Assembly: GCA_016124745.1 (NCBI GenBank)
Contig: WGNC01000005.1
Coordinates: forward strand, 62,001 to 126,000
DNA: 64,000 nt
Source: Thiobacillus sp.
GTDB lineage: Bacteria > Pseudomonadota > Gammaproteobacteria > Burkholderiales > Thiobacillaceae
Direction of reading: 5' to 3'
Each line of letters starts with the position of its first letter. The stretch's first letter is position 1. Below, piece by piece: positions 36,115 through 44,901 of this stretch. The notes beneath the pieces are model-generated. The model saw only the letters and a program-made list of their open reading frames with translations. It was not told where the DNA came from and did not search any database. A program made the translations under genes and the position numbers.

Positions 36115-38400
36115 TTACTTGCCAAGTGCCGAGTCGATACTGGCGAGAAACTTGTCGGGCTTCTCGAACCCGATCACCTTGTAGCCAGACTGCTCGCCAG
36201 CAGCATTCCAGAAGATCAGCCCCGGGGGACCGAATAGACTGAAGCGCTTGAGCAGGGCCTTGTCGGCTTCGGTGTTGGCAGTGACGTCCGCCTTCAGCAA
36301 CAGCACATTTTGCAGACGCGCCTGCACCTTGGGATCGCTGAAGGTGAAGCGCTCCATTTCCTTGCACGACACGCACCAGTCGGCATAAAAGTCGATCATG
36401 ACTGGCTTGCCATCGGCCTTGGCCGCAGCCAGCCGTGAATCGAGTTCGGCGACATCCCTGACCTTCTCGAATGCCAGGCCTTTCTGCTCGGCCGCCATCG
36501 CACCGCCGGTGCCGCCCTTGAAAACGTCGAGCGGCTGCAGCAGATCGCGGCTGCCCGCCAGCATGCCGAGAATGATCGCCAGCCCTCCGATCAGCAGCAC
36601 CACACCAATCCCTTTCCACAGGCGCGCCCAGCCATGAGCGTGGGCAGGCAGCGGGTCGAGTGCGTGCAGATAAACGGCGGAAGCGATGAGCAGGATTGCC
36701 CACAGCAGCATGTTGATCCAGGCAGGGATGATCGGCGAAATCAGGTAGATGGCGATCGCCAGCATCATCACACCGAAGAAATATTTCACGGCGTTCATCC
36801 AGCCGCCGGCACGCGGCAGCAGTGCGCCGGCCGACAGGCCGACCAGCAGCAGCGGCACCCCCATGCCGAGTGCCAGCACGAACAGCGCGACGCCGCCGAG
36901 CGTGGTGTTGCCGGTCTGCGCAATGAAGGCAAGTGCGGCGGCGAGCGGCGGCGCCACACAGGGACCGACGATGACGGCGGACAGCACGCCCATGACGAAC
37001 ACGCCGGCAAAGTTGCCGCCCTTCATCTTGTTGGACGCATCGGAGAACTTGCTCTGGATGAAGCTCGGCAACTGAAGTTCGAAGAACCCGAACATCGAGA
37101 ATGCCAGCGCCACGAAGATGGCTGCTCCGATGCCGAGCGCCCACGGATTCTGCAGCGCGTTCGACAGCAGGGTCCCGGACAACGCCGCCGCTACTCCCGC
37201 CAGCGCATAGGTGATCGCCATACCCAGAACATAGGCGAGTGCGAGCAGGAAACCGGTCGTTTTGGTGAGCGCCTTGCCTTGTCCGGCGATGATGCCCGAC
37301 AGAATAGGGATCATTGGGAACACGCATGGCGTCAGGGCCAGCAGCAGGCCCAAGCCAAAGAATGTGGCAACAACCGCCCAGAAGCTGCCGCCCTTCAGAA
37401 CGCGCTCGATCCTCGAAGTATCGGACTCGCCCACGGCTGCGGACGGCGCTGCCGGAGAATCGGCAACAACTGCGGCCGTCGCGGCAGCGGCCCCCGTCGA
37501 TACAAGGTCGAAGTCGCGGTTAATCGGCGGGTAGCAGATGCCGACCGCTTCGTTGCAGCCCTGCCAGCTCGCATCCAGGACCAGTTTTTCGTCTGCCGCC
37601 AGCGCACGCGACAGGCTGACGGTCGCAGCAAAATTCTTGTGATACACCTCGGTACGACCGAAGCTCGGATCATCCTTCACATCGCCCGCCGGCGTATCGA
37701 CGCGCGTCACCTTCACATCGGCCGGCGATTTGACGACATAGGCAAGCTTGTCGCGGTACAGATAGGTATCGGGCGTCAGCGTGTATTCGAACTTGACCTG
37801 TTGCGCATCGGTCATTGCCGCAGCCACCAGGAAGGCCTCGTCCGGTGGCAATATCTTGGGCATCTCCATGCCCCCAAGACTGCGCAGGCCCGCCAGCGCA
37901 GAGGTGGCCAATGCTGATGCAGCCGGGGGCGCCGCAGGCAGGGGGACCGACCCGGCTGAAGACGCCAGGGGAGGCAGCTTGATCGACACGCTCGTGGTTT
38001 GTGGCGTATAGCACAGCCCGGCGTCGGCACATCCCTGGGCGGTCGCTTTCAGCGTGACAGCGGTGGTTCCCGGCGTGCGCTGGATCGGCAACGCGATGCG
38101 CACATCCTTGCGATAGGTTTCGACCTTGCCGAAATTCTCGTCTTCCTTCAGCTTGCCTGCGGGCAGGCTCGGGGTACCCAGGGTACCGCCTGCCACCTCG
38201 AATTTGAACTTGTCGCGATACATGTAGTAGCCGTCGGCGATCTGCCAGCGCGCTTCCAGCGTATTGGCATCCAGCGCACGCGCCGAGAACTTGAACGCCA
38301 CTTCGGGGTCCAGAAATTCTTCAGCGTGAACCACTGGAATATGCGCGAATGCACCCCAGATCAGAGAGAGCGCGCCGAGCGTACGTATCCATTTATTCAT
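36115..38400 (-). CDS. dsbD: Thiol:disulfide interchange protein DsbD with two N-terminal domains
   Basis: This 761-residue protein is longer than the roughly 565-residue E. coli DsbD. After a signal peptide it carries two tandem periplasmic DsbD-alpha domains, the first with Cys124 and Cys130 (GCADAGLCY) and the second with Cys282 and Cys289 (GCNEAVGICY). The eight-helix transporter domain follows, with LTPCVFPMIP and GPCVAPPLA cysteines, then a C-terminal thioredoxin domain with CVSC (Cys676, Cys679). DsbD moves electrons from cytosolic thioredoxin to periplasmic partners such as DsbC and cytochrome c maturation proteins. Its start region overlaps cutA by eight bases. Confidence 0.93.
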   Translation of the reverse strand: MNKWIRTLGALSLIWGAFAHIPVVHAEEFLDPEVAFKFSARALDANTLEARWQIADGYYMYRDKFKFEVAGGTLGTPSLPAGKLKEDENFGKVETYRKDVRIALPIQRTPGTTAVTLKATAQGCADAGLCYTPQTTSVSIKLPPLASSAGSVPLPAAPPAASALATSALAGLRSLGGMEMPKILPPDEAFLVAAAMTDAQQVKFEYTLTPDTYLYRDKLAYVVKSPADVKVTRVDTPAGDVKDDPSFGRTEVYHKNFAATVSLSRALAADEKLVLDASWQGCNEAVGICYPPINRDFDLVSTGAAAATAAVVADSPAAPSAAVGESDTSRIERVLKGGSFWAVVATFFGLGLLLALTPCVFPMIPILSGIIAGQGKALTKTTGFLLALAYVLGMAITYALAGVAAALSGTLLSNALQNPWALGIGAAIFVALAFSMFGFFELQLPSFIQSKFSDASNKMKGGNFAGVFVMGVLSAVIVGPCVAPPLAAALAFIAQTGNTTLGGVALFVLALGMGVPLLLVGLSAGALLPRAGGWMNAVKYFFGVMMLAIAIYLISPIIPAWINMLLWAILLIASAVYLHALDPLPAHAHGWARLWKGIGVVLLIGGLAIILGMLAGSRDLLQPLDVFKGGTGGAMAAEQKGLAFEKVRDVAELDSRLAAAKADGKPVMIDFYADWCVSCKEMERFTFSDPKVQARLQNVLLLKADVTANTEADKALLKRFSLFGPPGLIFWNAAGEQSGYKVIGFEKPDKFLASIDSALGK

Positions 38401-38716
38401 GTTTTTCAGTCTCCGTCGCCAGCCATTCGAGATAGGCTGGCAGGCCGTGCGTTATCAGTGTAGCGATCAATTCAGGAACTTCGTAAGGATGCTGTGCGCG
38501 AACGATTTTTTCAACCAGCGGGTAGCAGGCGGTGGTGGTCTTGATCAGCAACGGGATTTCTTCTGCTGTTTCCAGCGCCCCCTGCCATCGATACTTTGAG
38601 CGGCATGCAGCCAGAATATTCACGCATGCCGCCGCCCGGCTTTCGATCAACGCCTCGGCCAACTTCTCCGCACTCGCGACATCGGGTAAATTGGTCAAGA
38701 CTAACAAAGGTTCCAT
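38393..38716 (-). CDS. cutA: Divalent cation tolerance protein CutA
   Basis: This 107-residue trimeric PII-like protein has LTNLPD, the conserved ACVNIL, YRWQG, EEIPLLIKT and HPYEVPELIA. CutA is linked to copper and other metal tolerance. It is upstream of dsbD, overlapping it by eight bases, as in E. coli (cutA-dsbD). Its start codon lies only three bases from that of the divergent fxsA. Confidence 0.95.
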   Translation of the reverse strand: MEPLLVLTNLPDVASAEKLAEALIESRAAACVNILAACRSKYRWQGALETAEEIPLLIKTTTACYPLVEKIVRAQHPYEVPELIATLITHGLPAYLEWLATETEKHE

Positions 38717-38719
38717 GTC

Positions 38720-39187
38720 ATGCGCTTTAGTTGGATTGTGCTACTCATGCTGTCGTTTCCGGTTCTGGAGGCCATCGGCATATTCTGGGCCGCCAGCGTC
38801 GTTGGCGGCTGGGTGCTGCTATGGCTGCTGCTTGCCGCCGTCGCCGGGGTCATGCTGATTCGCGTCGAGCGCGTCGTCTGGGGCGCGCGGCTGATGTTCT
38901 CGATGCAGTCGGGGGAAAATCCGCTGGCTTCGCTGTTTGCCAGTGGCCGTATTCTGCTCGCGGGCGGCCTGCTTGTCTTCCCCGGCTTCATCAGCGATGT
39001 CATCGCGCTGGTGCTGTTGCTGATCCCCGGGACGTGGACGCAACGCAGGCCAGACCCGCTGCGATCGGCGAATGACGACGCGCCCCCCGCTCCCCAACCC
39101 TCTTTCTCGAGGGGAGAGGGGGCAAACGTCACGCCCACGACGATTAATGGCGAATTCAAGCGCGAGCCCGACGACCTGCTGCGCTGA
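38720..39187 (+). CDS. fxsA: FxsA-family membrane protein
   Basis: This 155-residue protein has two to three membrane helices (about residues 7-22, 26-46 and 75-100) and the family pattern PVLEAIGIFWAA, SGRILLAGGLLVFPGFISD and LLLIPGTW. FxsA of E. coli suppresses exclusion of phage T7 by F plasmids. The general function is unknown. The C-terminal tail from about residue 124 is encoded by a REP-like palindrome (39090-39122) and reads PAPQPSFSRGEG, so the tail is probably not conserved. It is divergent from cutA with only three bases between the start codons. Confidence 0.9.
   Translation: MRFSWIVLLMLSFPVLEAIGIFWAASVVGGWVLLWLLLAAVAGVMLIRVERVVWGARLMFSMQSGENPLASLFASGRILLAGGLLVFPGFISDVIALVLLLIPGTWTQRRPDPLRSANDDAPPAPQPSFSRGEGANVTPTTINGEFKREPDDLLR
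39090..39122. repeat. Palindromic repeat inside the 3' end of fxsA
   Basis: CTCCCCAACCCTCTTTCTCGAGGGGAGAGGGGG has pairing arms CCCTCT (39098-39103) and AGAGGG (39115-39120). Elements of this look are common intergenic repeats in proteobacteria. Here it is read through in frame as part of FxsA. Confidence 0.55.
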
Positions 39188-40090
39188 CTAGAACAGCGTC
39201 ATCTGGCCGGCTGGATTCCCCGCATCAGGCGTCTGCCTGATTTCCCGCAAGAGGTCGTTCGATGTCGGGTAACGATACTTCAGTCGTAACTCGCGCGTGG
39301 TGCGCGTGTTCGACAACTGTCGCGATTCGCGCAGAAACGACAACAGCGCCTCGGACAGCACCTTTTCCGCTTCGGCACGCTCGACTCGTGGCGGGCGCGG
39401 CAACTGGAAGGCATCAGCACAGCTGTCGAACCAGTCGCCCATTTTCAGCGGATGTGCATCCACCGCGTGGTAGACGCGCTGCGAGCGGCCGCGGAACAAC
39501 GCCACCCATGCGAGCCGTGCCAGGTCGTCTGCATGGATATGGTTGGTGTAGCTGTCGTCCTCCGCGACCAGCGCCGGGGTGCCACGCCGGATGCGATCCA
39601 GCGGCAGGCGGTCGGCCGCGTAGATGCCGGGAGCGCGCAGAATGTTCACCTGGACGCCATGGCGTTGCCCCCAGGCACGCAACTGGCGCTCGGCATCGAC
39701 CCGCCGTACCGCGCGACCGTTGACCGGTGCTACCGGCCGCGTTTCAGCAACCCAGTCGCCGCCGCAGTTACCGTAGACGCCGCTGGTGCTGATGTACACC
39801 AGCGCGTCCGGTTTGCGCCGCCCCAGCGCGTGCAGCAGATGCGCCGTGCGTGGATCGGTCTTTCCGTCGCCGGGCGGCGGCGCGAAGTGGAAAACCCCGT
39901 CGACACGCGGCAGGCGGCGCAGGCTCTGTGGCTGATCGAGGTCACCGATATAGGGGGTGACGCCAAGTGCGCGCAATGCATCGGCACGCTCCGGCCGCCG
40001 GATCATGCCGACGAACGCCGCCTGGCCAGCGTAACGTTTCACCAGACGCTCAGCCACATCGCCAAACCCCACTATCAATATCCTTTTCAT
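39188..40090 (-). CDS. NAD(P)-dependent epimerase/reductase of the SDR superfamily
   Basis: This 300-residue protein has an N-terminal Rossmann motif in MKRILIVGFGDVAERL, the strand/serine region YISTSGVYGNCGGDW (Ser and Tyr with the usual downstream basic residue in the RRVDAER helix) and GIYAADRLPLDRI. It resembles the YeeZ/nucleoside-diphosphate-sugar epimerase group. The substrate is unknown. The start MKRILIV at 40090 is chosen, as the frame to 40240 adds an implausible basic leader. It abuts fxsA tail to tail with no base between them. Confidence 0.85.
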   Translation of the reverse strand: MKRILIVGFGDVAERLVKRYAGQAAFVGMIRRPERADALRALGVTPYIGDLDQPQSLRRLPRVDGVFHFAPPPGDGKTDPRTAHLLHALGRRKPDALVYISTSGVYGNCGGDWVAETRPVAPVNGRAVRRVDAERQLRAWGQRHGVQVNILRAPGIYAADRLPLDRIRRGTPALVAEDDSYTNHIHADDLARLAWVALFRGRSQRVYHAVDAHPLKMGDWFDSCADAFQLPRPPRVERAEAEKVLSEALLSFLRESRQLSNTRTTRELRLKYRYPTSNDLLREIRQTPDAGNPAGQMTLF

Positions 40091-40201
40091 CGCGCCTGCC
40101 TGAAACCGTCCGCTTCGTGTAACCCTATGTCCGTTGGGGTGAAAACCATGACGAGCCGGGCGATAATCCACGGGTTCGCTATCGCATTCTAAGCTCACAT
40201 C

Positions 40202-41239
40202 ATGCCGCATCAGGTCACCATCCAGCCCAGCGGGCACCAATTCATCGTCGAGGATGACGAAACCATCCTCGAGGCAGCACTGCGCCAGGGCTTTTCCCTG
40301 CCCTACGGCTGTCGCAACGGCGCCTGCGGCTCGTGCAAGGGCAAGGTATTGTCAGGCGAACTGGATTACGGCACACACTCAGACACTGCGTTGAAGGATG
40401 AGGAGAAGGCTCAGGGCCGTGCGCTGTTCTGCCGTGCCAAACCGCTGACCGACCTGACCATCGAGGCCAAGGAGATCGGCGCCGCCAAGGACATCGTGGT
40501 GAAAACCCTGCCATGCAGGGTGGAACAACTCGAGAAGCGCGCCGACGACGTCATGGTGATGAAGATCAAGCTGCCCGCCAACGAGCGTCTGCAATTCCTG
40601 GCCGGGCAATACATCGACTTCCAGTTGAAGGACGGCAAGACGCGCAGCTATTCGCTCGCCAATCCGCCACATGACGACGCGCTGCTGGAACTGCATGTCC
40701 GCCACGTGCCGGGGGGCCTGTTCACCGACGCCCTGTTTTCCACCCTGAAGGCGCGCGACATCCTGCGCCTGAAAGGACCGCTCGGCAGTTTTTTCATCCG
40801 CGAGGATTCCGACAAGCCGATGATCTTCATCGCCGGCGGCACCGGATTTGCGCCGATCAAGGGCATGCTGGAACACGCCTTCGCCGAGCACACCGATCGT
40901 GAGATGGTGCTGTACTGGGGAGTGCGCTCGCTGAAGGACCTGTACATGGCGGAACTGCCCCGACAGTGGCAGGCCGAACGGCCCAACTTCAGTTTCATTC
41001 CGGTGTTGTCCAATCCGCATCCGGGCGACCAGTGGCAAGGCCGCACCGGCTTCGTGCATGAAGCCGTACTTGCGGATTTCGCCGATTTGGCGGGCTATCA
41101 GGTCTACGCATGCGGCGCGCCCGTCATGGTGGACGGCGCGCGCGAGGCATTCACCCGGACCCGCAGCCTGCCCGAAGAGGAATTCTTCGCCGATTCCTTC
41201 GTTTATGCTGCGGATGCCGAGGCTGCCGCACTCACCTGA
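40202..41239 (+). CDS. Ferredoxin-domain flavoprotein reductase (CDP-6-deoxy-delta-3,4-glucoseen reductase-like)
   Basis: This 345-residue protein has an N-terminal plant-type 2Fe-2S domain with Cys37, 42, 45 and 77, then an FAD-binding barrel (RSYSLANPP) and an NAD(P)H-binding domain (IAGGTGFAPIKGM, VYACGAPVMV). The annotation CDP-6-deoxy-delta-3,4-glucoseen reductase is customary for betaproteobacterial homologues, yet no deoxysugar genes accompany it here. It more likely passes electrons from NAD(P)H to an oxygenase or other acceptor. It stands alone, convergent with the DUF302 gene. Confidence 0.88.
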   Translation: MPHQVTIQPSGHQFIVEDDETILEAALRQGFSLPYGCRNGACGSCKGKVLSGELDYGTHSDTALKDEEKAQGRALFCRAKPLTDLTIEAKEIGAAKDIVVKTLPCRVEQLEKRADDVMVMKIKLPANERLQFLAGQYIDFQLKDGKTRSYSLANPPHDDALLELHVRHVPGGLFTDALFSTLKARDILRLKGPLGSFFIREDSDKPMIFIAGGTGFAPIKGMLEHAFAEHTDREMVLYWGVRSLKDLYMAELPRQWQAERPNFSFIPVLSNPHPGDQWQGRTGFVHEAVLADFADLAGYQVYACGAPVMVDGAREAFTRTRSLPEEEFFADSFVYAADAEAAALT

Positions 41240-41254
41240 AATGCAGGACCGGGC

Positions 41255-41776
41255 CTACAGTTCGCCCTTGGCGCCCGCCTGCATGATCTCCACCAGCGAC
41301 TGACGCACGACGTTGATGCGGTCCTTCAGGGCTTGCGACAGGCGCTTTTCCTTCGCCACCGAATCCACGTTGACGTCCATCATCACCAGCCAGCCCTGGC
41401 CGCTGGCGTCCTCGATCAACGCAATACGGCACGGCATGTAGACTGAAAAATCGAGGTTCAGATCGATCAGATCCTTCGCGGTCACGGCATCACAAAACTG
41501 GAAAATGGTGATGGTGCGCTGCGCCTGATCCGTCATCGCCTCCACTTGCTTGGACAGCGCCAGTTCGGCGACCAGTTTGAGATTCAGTGCATTGGCGCGC
41601 AGGCGCATCGAATCGGCCGCCTCGGCAAGACTGACCGTGCGGTCGATCGCCACCTTGTAGACGTCGGTTGGAGCGACAGCCTGCTGGGGCTGGGGAACAG
41701 CTGACAGGGCAGGGTTTGCAGACAGGGTCAGCCAAAAAACCACGGTAGCCAATGCTGAGAAGTACGGTGCGCGCAT
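41255..41776 (-). CDS. Secreted DUF302-family protein
   Basis: This 173-residue protein has a signal peptide ending near NPALSA. The mature part contains SLAEAADSMRLRANALNLKLV, FQFCDAVTAKDLIDLNLDFSVYMPCRIALIE and WLVMMD, the DUF302 pattern. The family is found in the periplasm of many sulfur bacteria and its function is unknown. Two cysteines (FQFCDA and MPCRI) are present. A 6-bp GGGACG/CGTCCC hairpin lies upstream at 41825-41842, between this gene and hemY. Confidence 0.85.
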   Translation of the reverse strand: MRAPYFSALATVVFWLTLSANPALSAVPQPQQAVAPTDVYKVAIDRTVSLAEAADSMRLRANALNLKLVAELALSKQVEAMTDQAQRTITIFQFCDAVTAKDLIDLNLDFSVYMPCRIALIEDASGQGWLVMMDVNVDSVAKEKRLSQALKDRINVVRQSLVEIMQAGAKGEL

Positions 41777-41879
41777 AAGAACATCTTTTCTTGAATATTA
41801 GAAGGCGCTAATAATACACGCTGCGGGACGATGTGCCGTCCCACTTGTCCACACACGCTGAGAAATATTTGCTACAGAC

Positions 41880-43052
41880 CTACTGCGCGCGGCACAGTGC
41901 AAGCGCCTTCTGGTAATGCTGGCAGGCCTCGCCCGGCTGGCCGCTTTGGGTCTTGAATTCGGCCATGCGGACATGGCCTTCGGCGCTCGGCGCGATGGCG
42001 AGGCTGGCTTCCAGATAGCTCTGCGCCTTGCCCCATAGCTGCTGCACACTGCACAGTTGTGCCAGCGTCAGCAGCAATTGCGCGTCGCGCGGATGCGTGC
42101 GCAGCCACTTCTCGGCCTGTTCGATCTGCCGCGTCGGGCTGCTGCCGCGCAATTCGCCATAGAGTGCAACCAGTTCCTCATGCCACTCGCGGCTGAGCGC
42201 GGCTTCCAGCACGTCGAGCGCGGTGTCGTGTCCACCGCGCTGTGCAAAAGCGCGGGCGGCGGCACGTGCCACCCAGGGATCGGCCTTGAAGTTGGACGGG
42301 ATCTTTTTCCAATACTCCAGCAGGCCACGGTCATCTTCGGCACGGCGCTTGAGGTTTTCTGCATAGGTCACGCGGCGGCTCTGCAGCGCGACGCTCTGCT
42401 CCAGGGCATTGCTGCGCATCAGCAGGTCGAGCAAGCGCTCGACCTCGTCCCACTGTCCCGTCAACTGGCGCGCCTTGAACTCGAGCCGCAGCAGCGTGGT
42501 GTGCTGCGGCGCAATTTCCTTGGCACGGCTGATCGCCACCAATGCGGCCGCTGCGTCCTTGGCGTCGAGGCAGGCTTCGGCTTCGAATAGCTGGGCAGCC
42601 AGTTCGGCCCCGTGCTGGGTGGCTTCCTGCAGGTGGTGTTCGCGCTGTGCCACCGCGCGCATTTCCTGCGCGGCACGCGCGGCGAGCACGCGTGCCAGCC
42701 CCGTGCGGGCGTCGTCGCCCTGCCACTGGCCGAGTGACTGCTCGGCATCCTGATAACGATATTCGGTGTAAGCGGCAATGCCGCCGACGAAATTGTCGTC
42801 GCGCTTTCTGGCTGCACGGCGCTCCCGCTGCTCACGCACGATGCGAGGCAGATTCAGGGTGAGCGCAGCCAGTCGCAACAGCATCACGCCACCCACCACC
42901 ATGCCCGCCACCAACAGTACGAAACTGATGAAGGAGATCTCCATCCGCCAGGGCGGATAGACCAGCACCACATAGCCGGGGTCGTAGCGCCCTGCCAATG
43001 CCAGTGCCACGGCCAGCACACCTACGATCAGCAGGGAAATCAGCCCGCGCAT
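41880..43052 (-). CDS. hemY: Haem biosynthesis-associated TPR protein HemY
   Basis: This 390-residue protein has two N-terminal membrane helices (about residues 4-20 and 40-60) around RYDPGYVVLVYPPWRMEIS, then a HemY N-terminal region (VREQRERRAARKRDDNFVGG...) and TPR repeats to the C-terminus. It sits at the inner membrane with a helical tail and is thought to assist late tetrapyrrole synthesis. It is not the Bacillus-type HemY oxidase. It overlaps hemX by one base. Confidence 0.93.
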   Translation of the reverse strand: MRGLISLLIVGVLAVALALAGRYDPGYVVLVYPPWRMEISFISFVLLVAGMVVGGVMLLRLAALTLNLPRIVREQRERRAARKRDDNFVGGIAAYTEYRYQDAEQSLGQWQGDDARTGLARVLAARAAQEMRAVAQREHHLQEATQHGAELAAQLFEAEACLDAKDAAAALVAISRAKEIAPQHTTLLRLEFKARQLTGQWDEVERLLDLLMRSNALEQSVALQSRRVTYAENLKRRAEDDRGLLEYWKKIPSNFKADPWVARAAARAFAQRGGHDTALDVLEAALSREWHEELVALYGELRGSSPTRQIEQAEKWLRTHPRDAQLLLTLAQLCSVQQLWGKAQSYLEASLAIAPSAEGHVRMAEFKTQSGQPGEACQHYQKALALCRAQ

Positions 43053-44137
43053 TACGGATTCCCCTTGTAGGCGTCGAGCGCCGCAAGGCTGGCATCGATG
43101 CCGGGCAACCGGGTGGCGATCTGCAGGCTGGACAGGTGCTTGATTTCCTTGATCGCTGCCGCAACCCCGGCGTCACGCGTATTGAAAAAGCGCGTGAGCA
43201 TGTCCTGTGCCGCAAGCAGATCGGCCTGGAACCCCGCCTGATCCTCGGTCAGCAAATCCAGCCGCGCCGTTAGCAGCCGCAGGCGCAGGTTCTCGCGCAG
43301 GAAAAAAGCCTGGTCGGGCGGCAACAGCACCCCCTCGTTGCCATCGACGCGGCGGATCTGCACCAGCCGTTTCAGCTCCGACCACAATTCCTGGGTGAGA
43401 CTGGAGGCGCCAGCCGGTCGCGCCGCAGGTGCGGCTTCCGAGCTTTGCGCGCTGGCGAGCGGGAAGCTGGCAGAACGCGTCACCAGCGCTTCGATGCGTG
43501 CGCTTGTCCCGATCTCGTCGATCGATGGCGTGGCGCGCAGACTCGCCAGGTCGGCGGCAATCGCGCGACGCAATGCGGTGAACTGCGGCTTGTCGAGGCG
43601 CTGCAGCCTGGTATCCGCGCCTTCCAGCGCGATGATCGCTGCCTTCACGTTGCCTGCCAGTTGTAACTGCTGCGCGGCGGTGAGCAGCACCTGCTCGATC
43701 TCGGCAAGCGTCCACTGGTCGCGTCCCTGCGCCAGATCTTTGTATAGGGCCTCCAGCGACAGCTGTTGCTGCTGCGACGTAACCATCTGGCTTTCGATGC
43801 GTGCGACTTTCTCGCTGACCTGCCGCATGGCATCGTCGGCATTGCGCGCCAGCAGTCGGGTTTCGCTCACCTGTCCGCCGGATTCCGCCAGCCGGCGTCC
43901 CAACTCGGTCTTCAGATCACGGATGCGCTCCCGGCTGTCGGACCACGTCCAGGCCGCCCCGGCGAGCGCCAGAACGGCAACCAGCATGGCGACGAGCGGC
44001 AACGCCAGATGAGCTCTTTGAGGCGGTTGCTCATGGACCGTAGCCGTCGCGGTGGACGGATTGGAGGGGGCGGCTGCGACAGCCGGGCCCGGCGCGCTGT
44101 CAGGGGCAACAGCAGGAATTTCGGGTGTGTCATTCAT
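43052..44137 (-). CDS. hemX: HemX (uroporphyrinogen-III C-methyltransferase-like membrane protein)
   Basis: This 361-residue protein has a proline/alanine-rich N-terminus, one membrane helix near residues 47-66 (LPLVAMLVAVLALAGAAWTW), a long coiled coil (ERIRDLKTELGRRLAESGGQVSET...) and a helical C-terminal domain. It carries no SAM-binding methyltransferase motif despite the traditional name. It lies between hemD and hemY, overlapping both, and the trio is typical of proteobacteria. Confidence 0.9.
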   Translation of the reverse strand: MNDTPEIPAVAPDSAPGPAVAAAPSNPSTATATVHEQPPQRAHLALPLVAMLVAVLALAGAAWTWSDSRERIRDLKTELGRRLAESGGQVSETRLLARNADDAMRQVSEKVARIESQMVTSQQQQLSLEALYKDLAQGRDQWTLAEIEQVLLTAAQQLQLAGNVKAAIIALEGADTRLQRLDKPQFTALRRAIAADLASLRATPSIDEIGTSARIEALVTRSASFPLASAQSSEAAPAARPAGASSLTQELWSELKRLVQIRRVDGNEGVLLPPDQAFFLRENLRLRLLTARLDLLTEDQAGFQADLLAAQDMLTRFFNTRDAGVAAAIKEIKHLSSLQIATRLPGIDASLAALDAYKGNP

Positions 44138-44901
44138 GGATTGTTCCTGAACCAGTTAATCAGGCCCGCTACCAGGCCCGCATCGCCACCCGGCGTGGCG
44201 ACAACCCGCGCTATGCCCAAGCGACGGGCAGCTTCGGCAATTTTCTCATGCGGCGCGAAAAACGGGGTGGACGCCAGCAGCGACTTGCCGCTCTCACCCA
44301 GCATCGCAGCCAGATTATGCAGCGCTTCCGCGCTGGTGACCGTCACCGCGTCGATGCCACCTGCCTGCCAACGCGCGAGCAAGGGCAGGGGATCAGCATG
44401 GGGGCGCATGCGTCGATAGCATTCCAGATAATGCACATCCGCGCCACGCGCCCGCAAGGTGTCGGCGAGCAAGTCACGTCCGCCGACGCCGCGCACGATC
44501 ACCACCTGTCTGCCCGCCACGTCCTGCAACTGCGGCAGGGCCAGCAAGGCTTCACTGTCCTGGCCCTGCGACGTAATGACGCCGGCCAGCGCGTGCGCCT
44601 GCAGTGCCCGCGCGGTGCCCGGCCCCACTGCAAAAACCCGGGCAGTGGCCGGCAGCCGACCGCGCGCCCGGATGGCCGTCATGCCCAATTCCGCCGCATT
44701 GGGACTGATGAAAATCACGATGTCGGCGGCGGCCAGCCGCGCAAGCGACGCATCCAGTTCGTCCGCCGGAACAGGTTCGATGTCGAGCGCCGGGAATTCG
44801 TATGCCATCCCGCCAGCCGAACGGATCGCCTGCGTCAGCGCTGCAGCCTGTCGCAACGGCCGGGTGACCAGCACGGTGCGACCGGACAGTGGCTGCGTCA
44901 T
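44134..44901 (-). CDS. hemD: Uroporphyrinogen-III synthase HemD
   Basis: This 255-residue protein has the two-lobe HemD layout: [15 protein letters not shown] at the N-terminus, [43 protein letters not shown] and [14 protein letters not shown] in the second lobe. It cyclises hydroxymethylbilane to uroporphyrinogen III. It overlaps hemC upstream and hemX downstream by ATGA. Confidence 0.94.
   Translation of the reverse strand: MTQPLSGRTVLVTRPLRQAAALTQAIRSAGGMAYEFPALDIEPVPADELDASLARLAAADIVIFISPNAAELGMTAIRARGRLPATARVFAVGPGTARALQAHALAGVITSQGQDSEALLALPQLQDVAGRQVVIVRGVGGRDLLADTLRARGADVHYLECYRRMRPHADPLPLLARWQAGGIDAVTVTSAEALHNLAAMLGESGKSLLASTPFFAPHEKIAEAARRLGIARVVATPGGDAGLVAGLINWFRNNP

Noticed and set aside
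36634-37917. Long plus-strand frame opposite dsbD
   Set aside because: It is a shadow of a confident DsbD gene, with histidine/arginine/glutamine-rich translation.
41825-41842. GGGACG/CGTCCC hairpin as terminator of the hem operon
   Set aside because: It has no U-tract on the minus strand, so it was not listed as a terminator.
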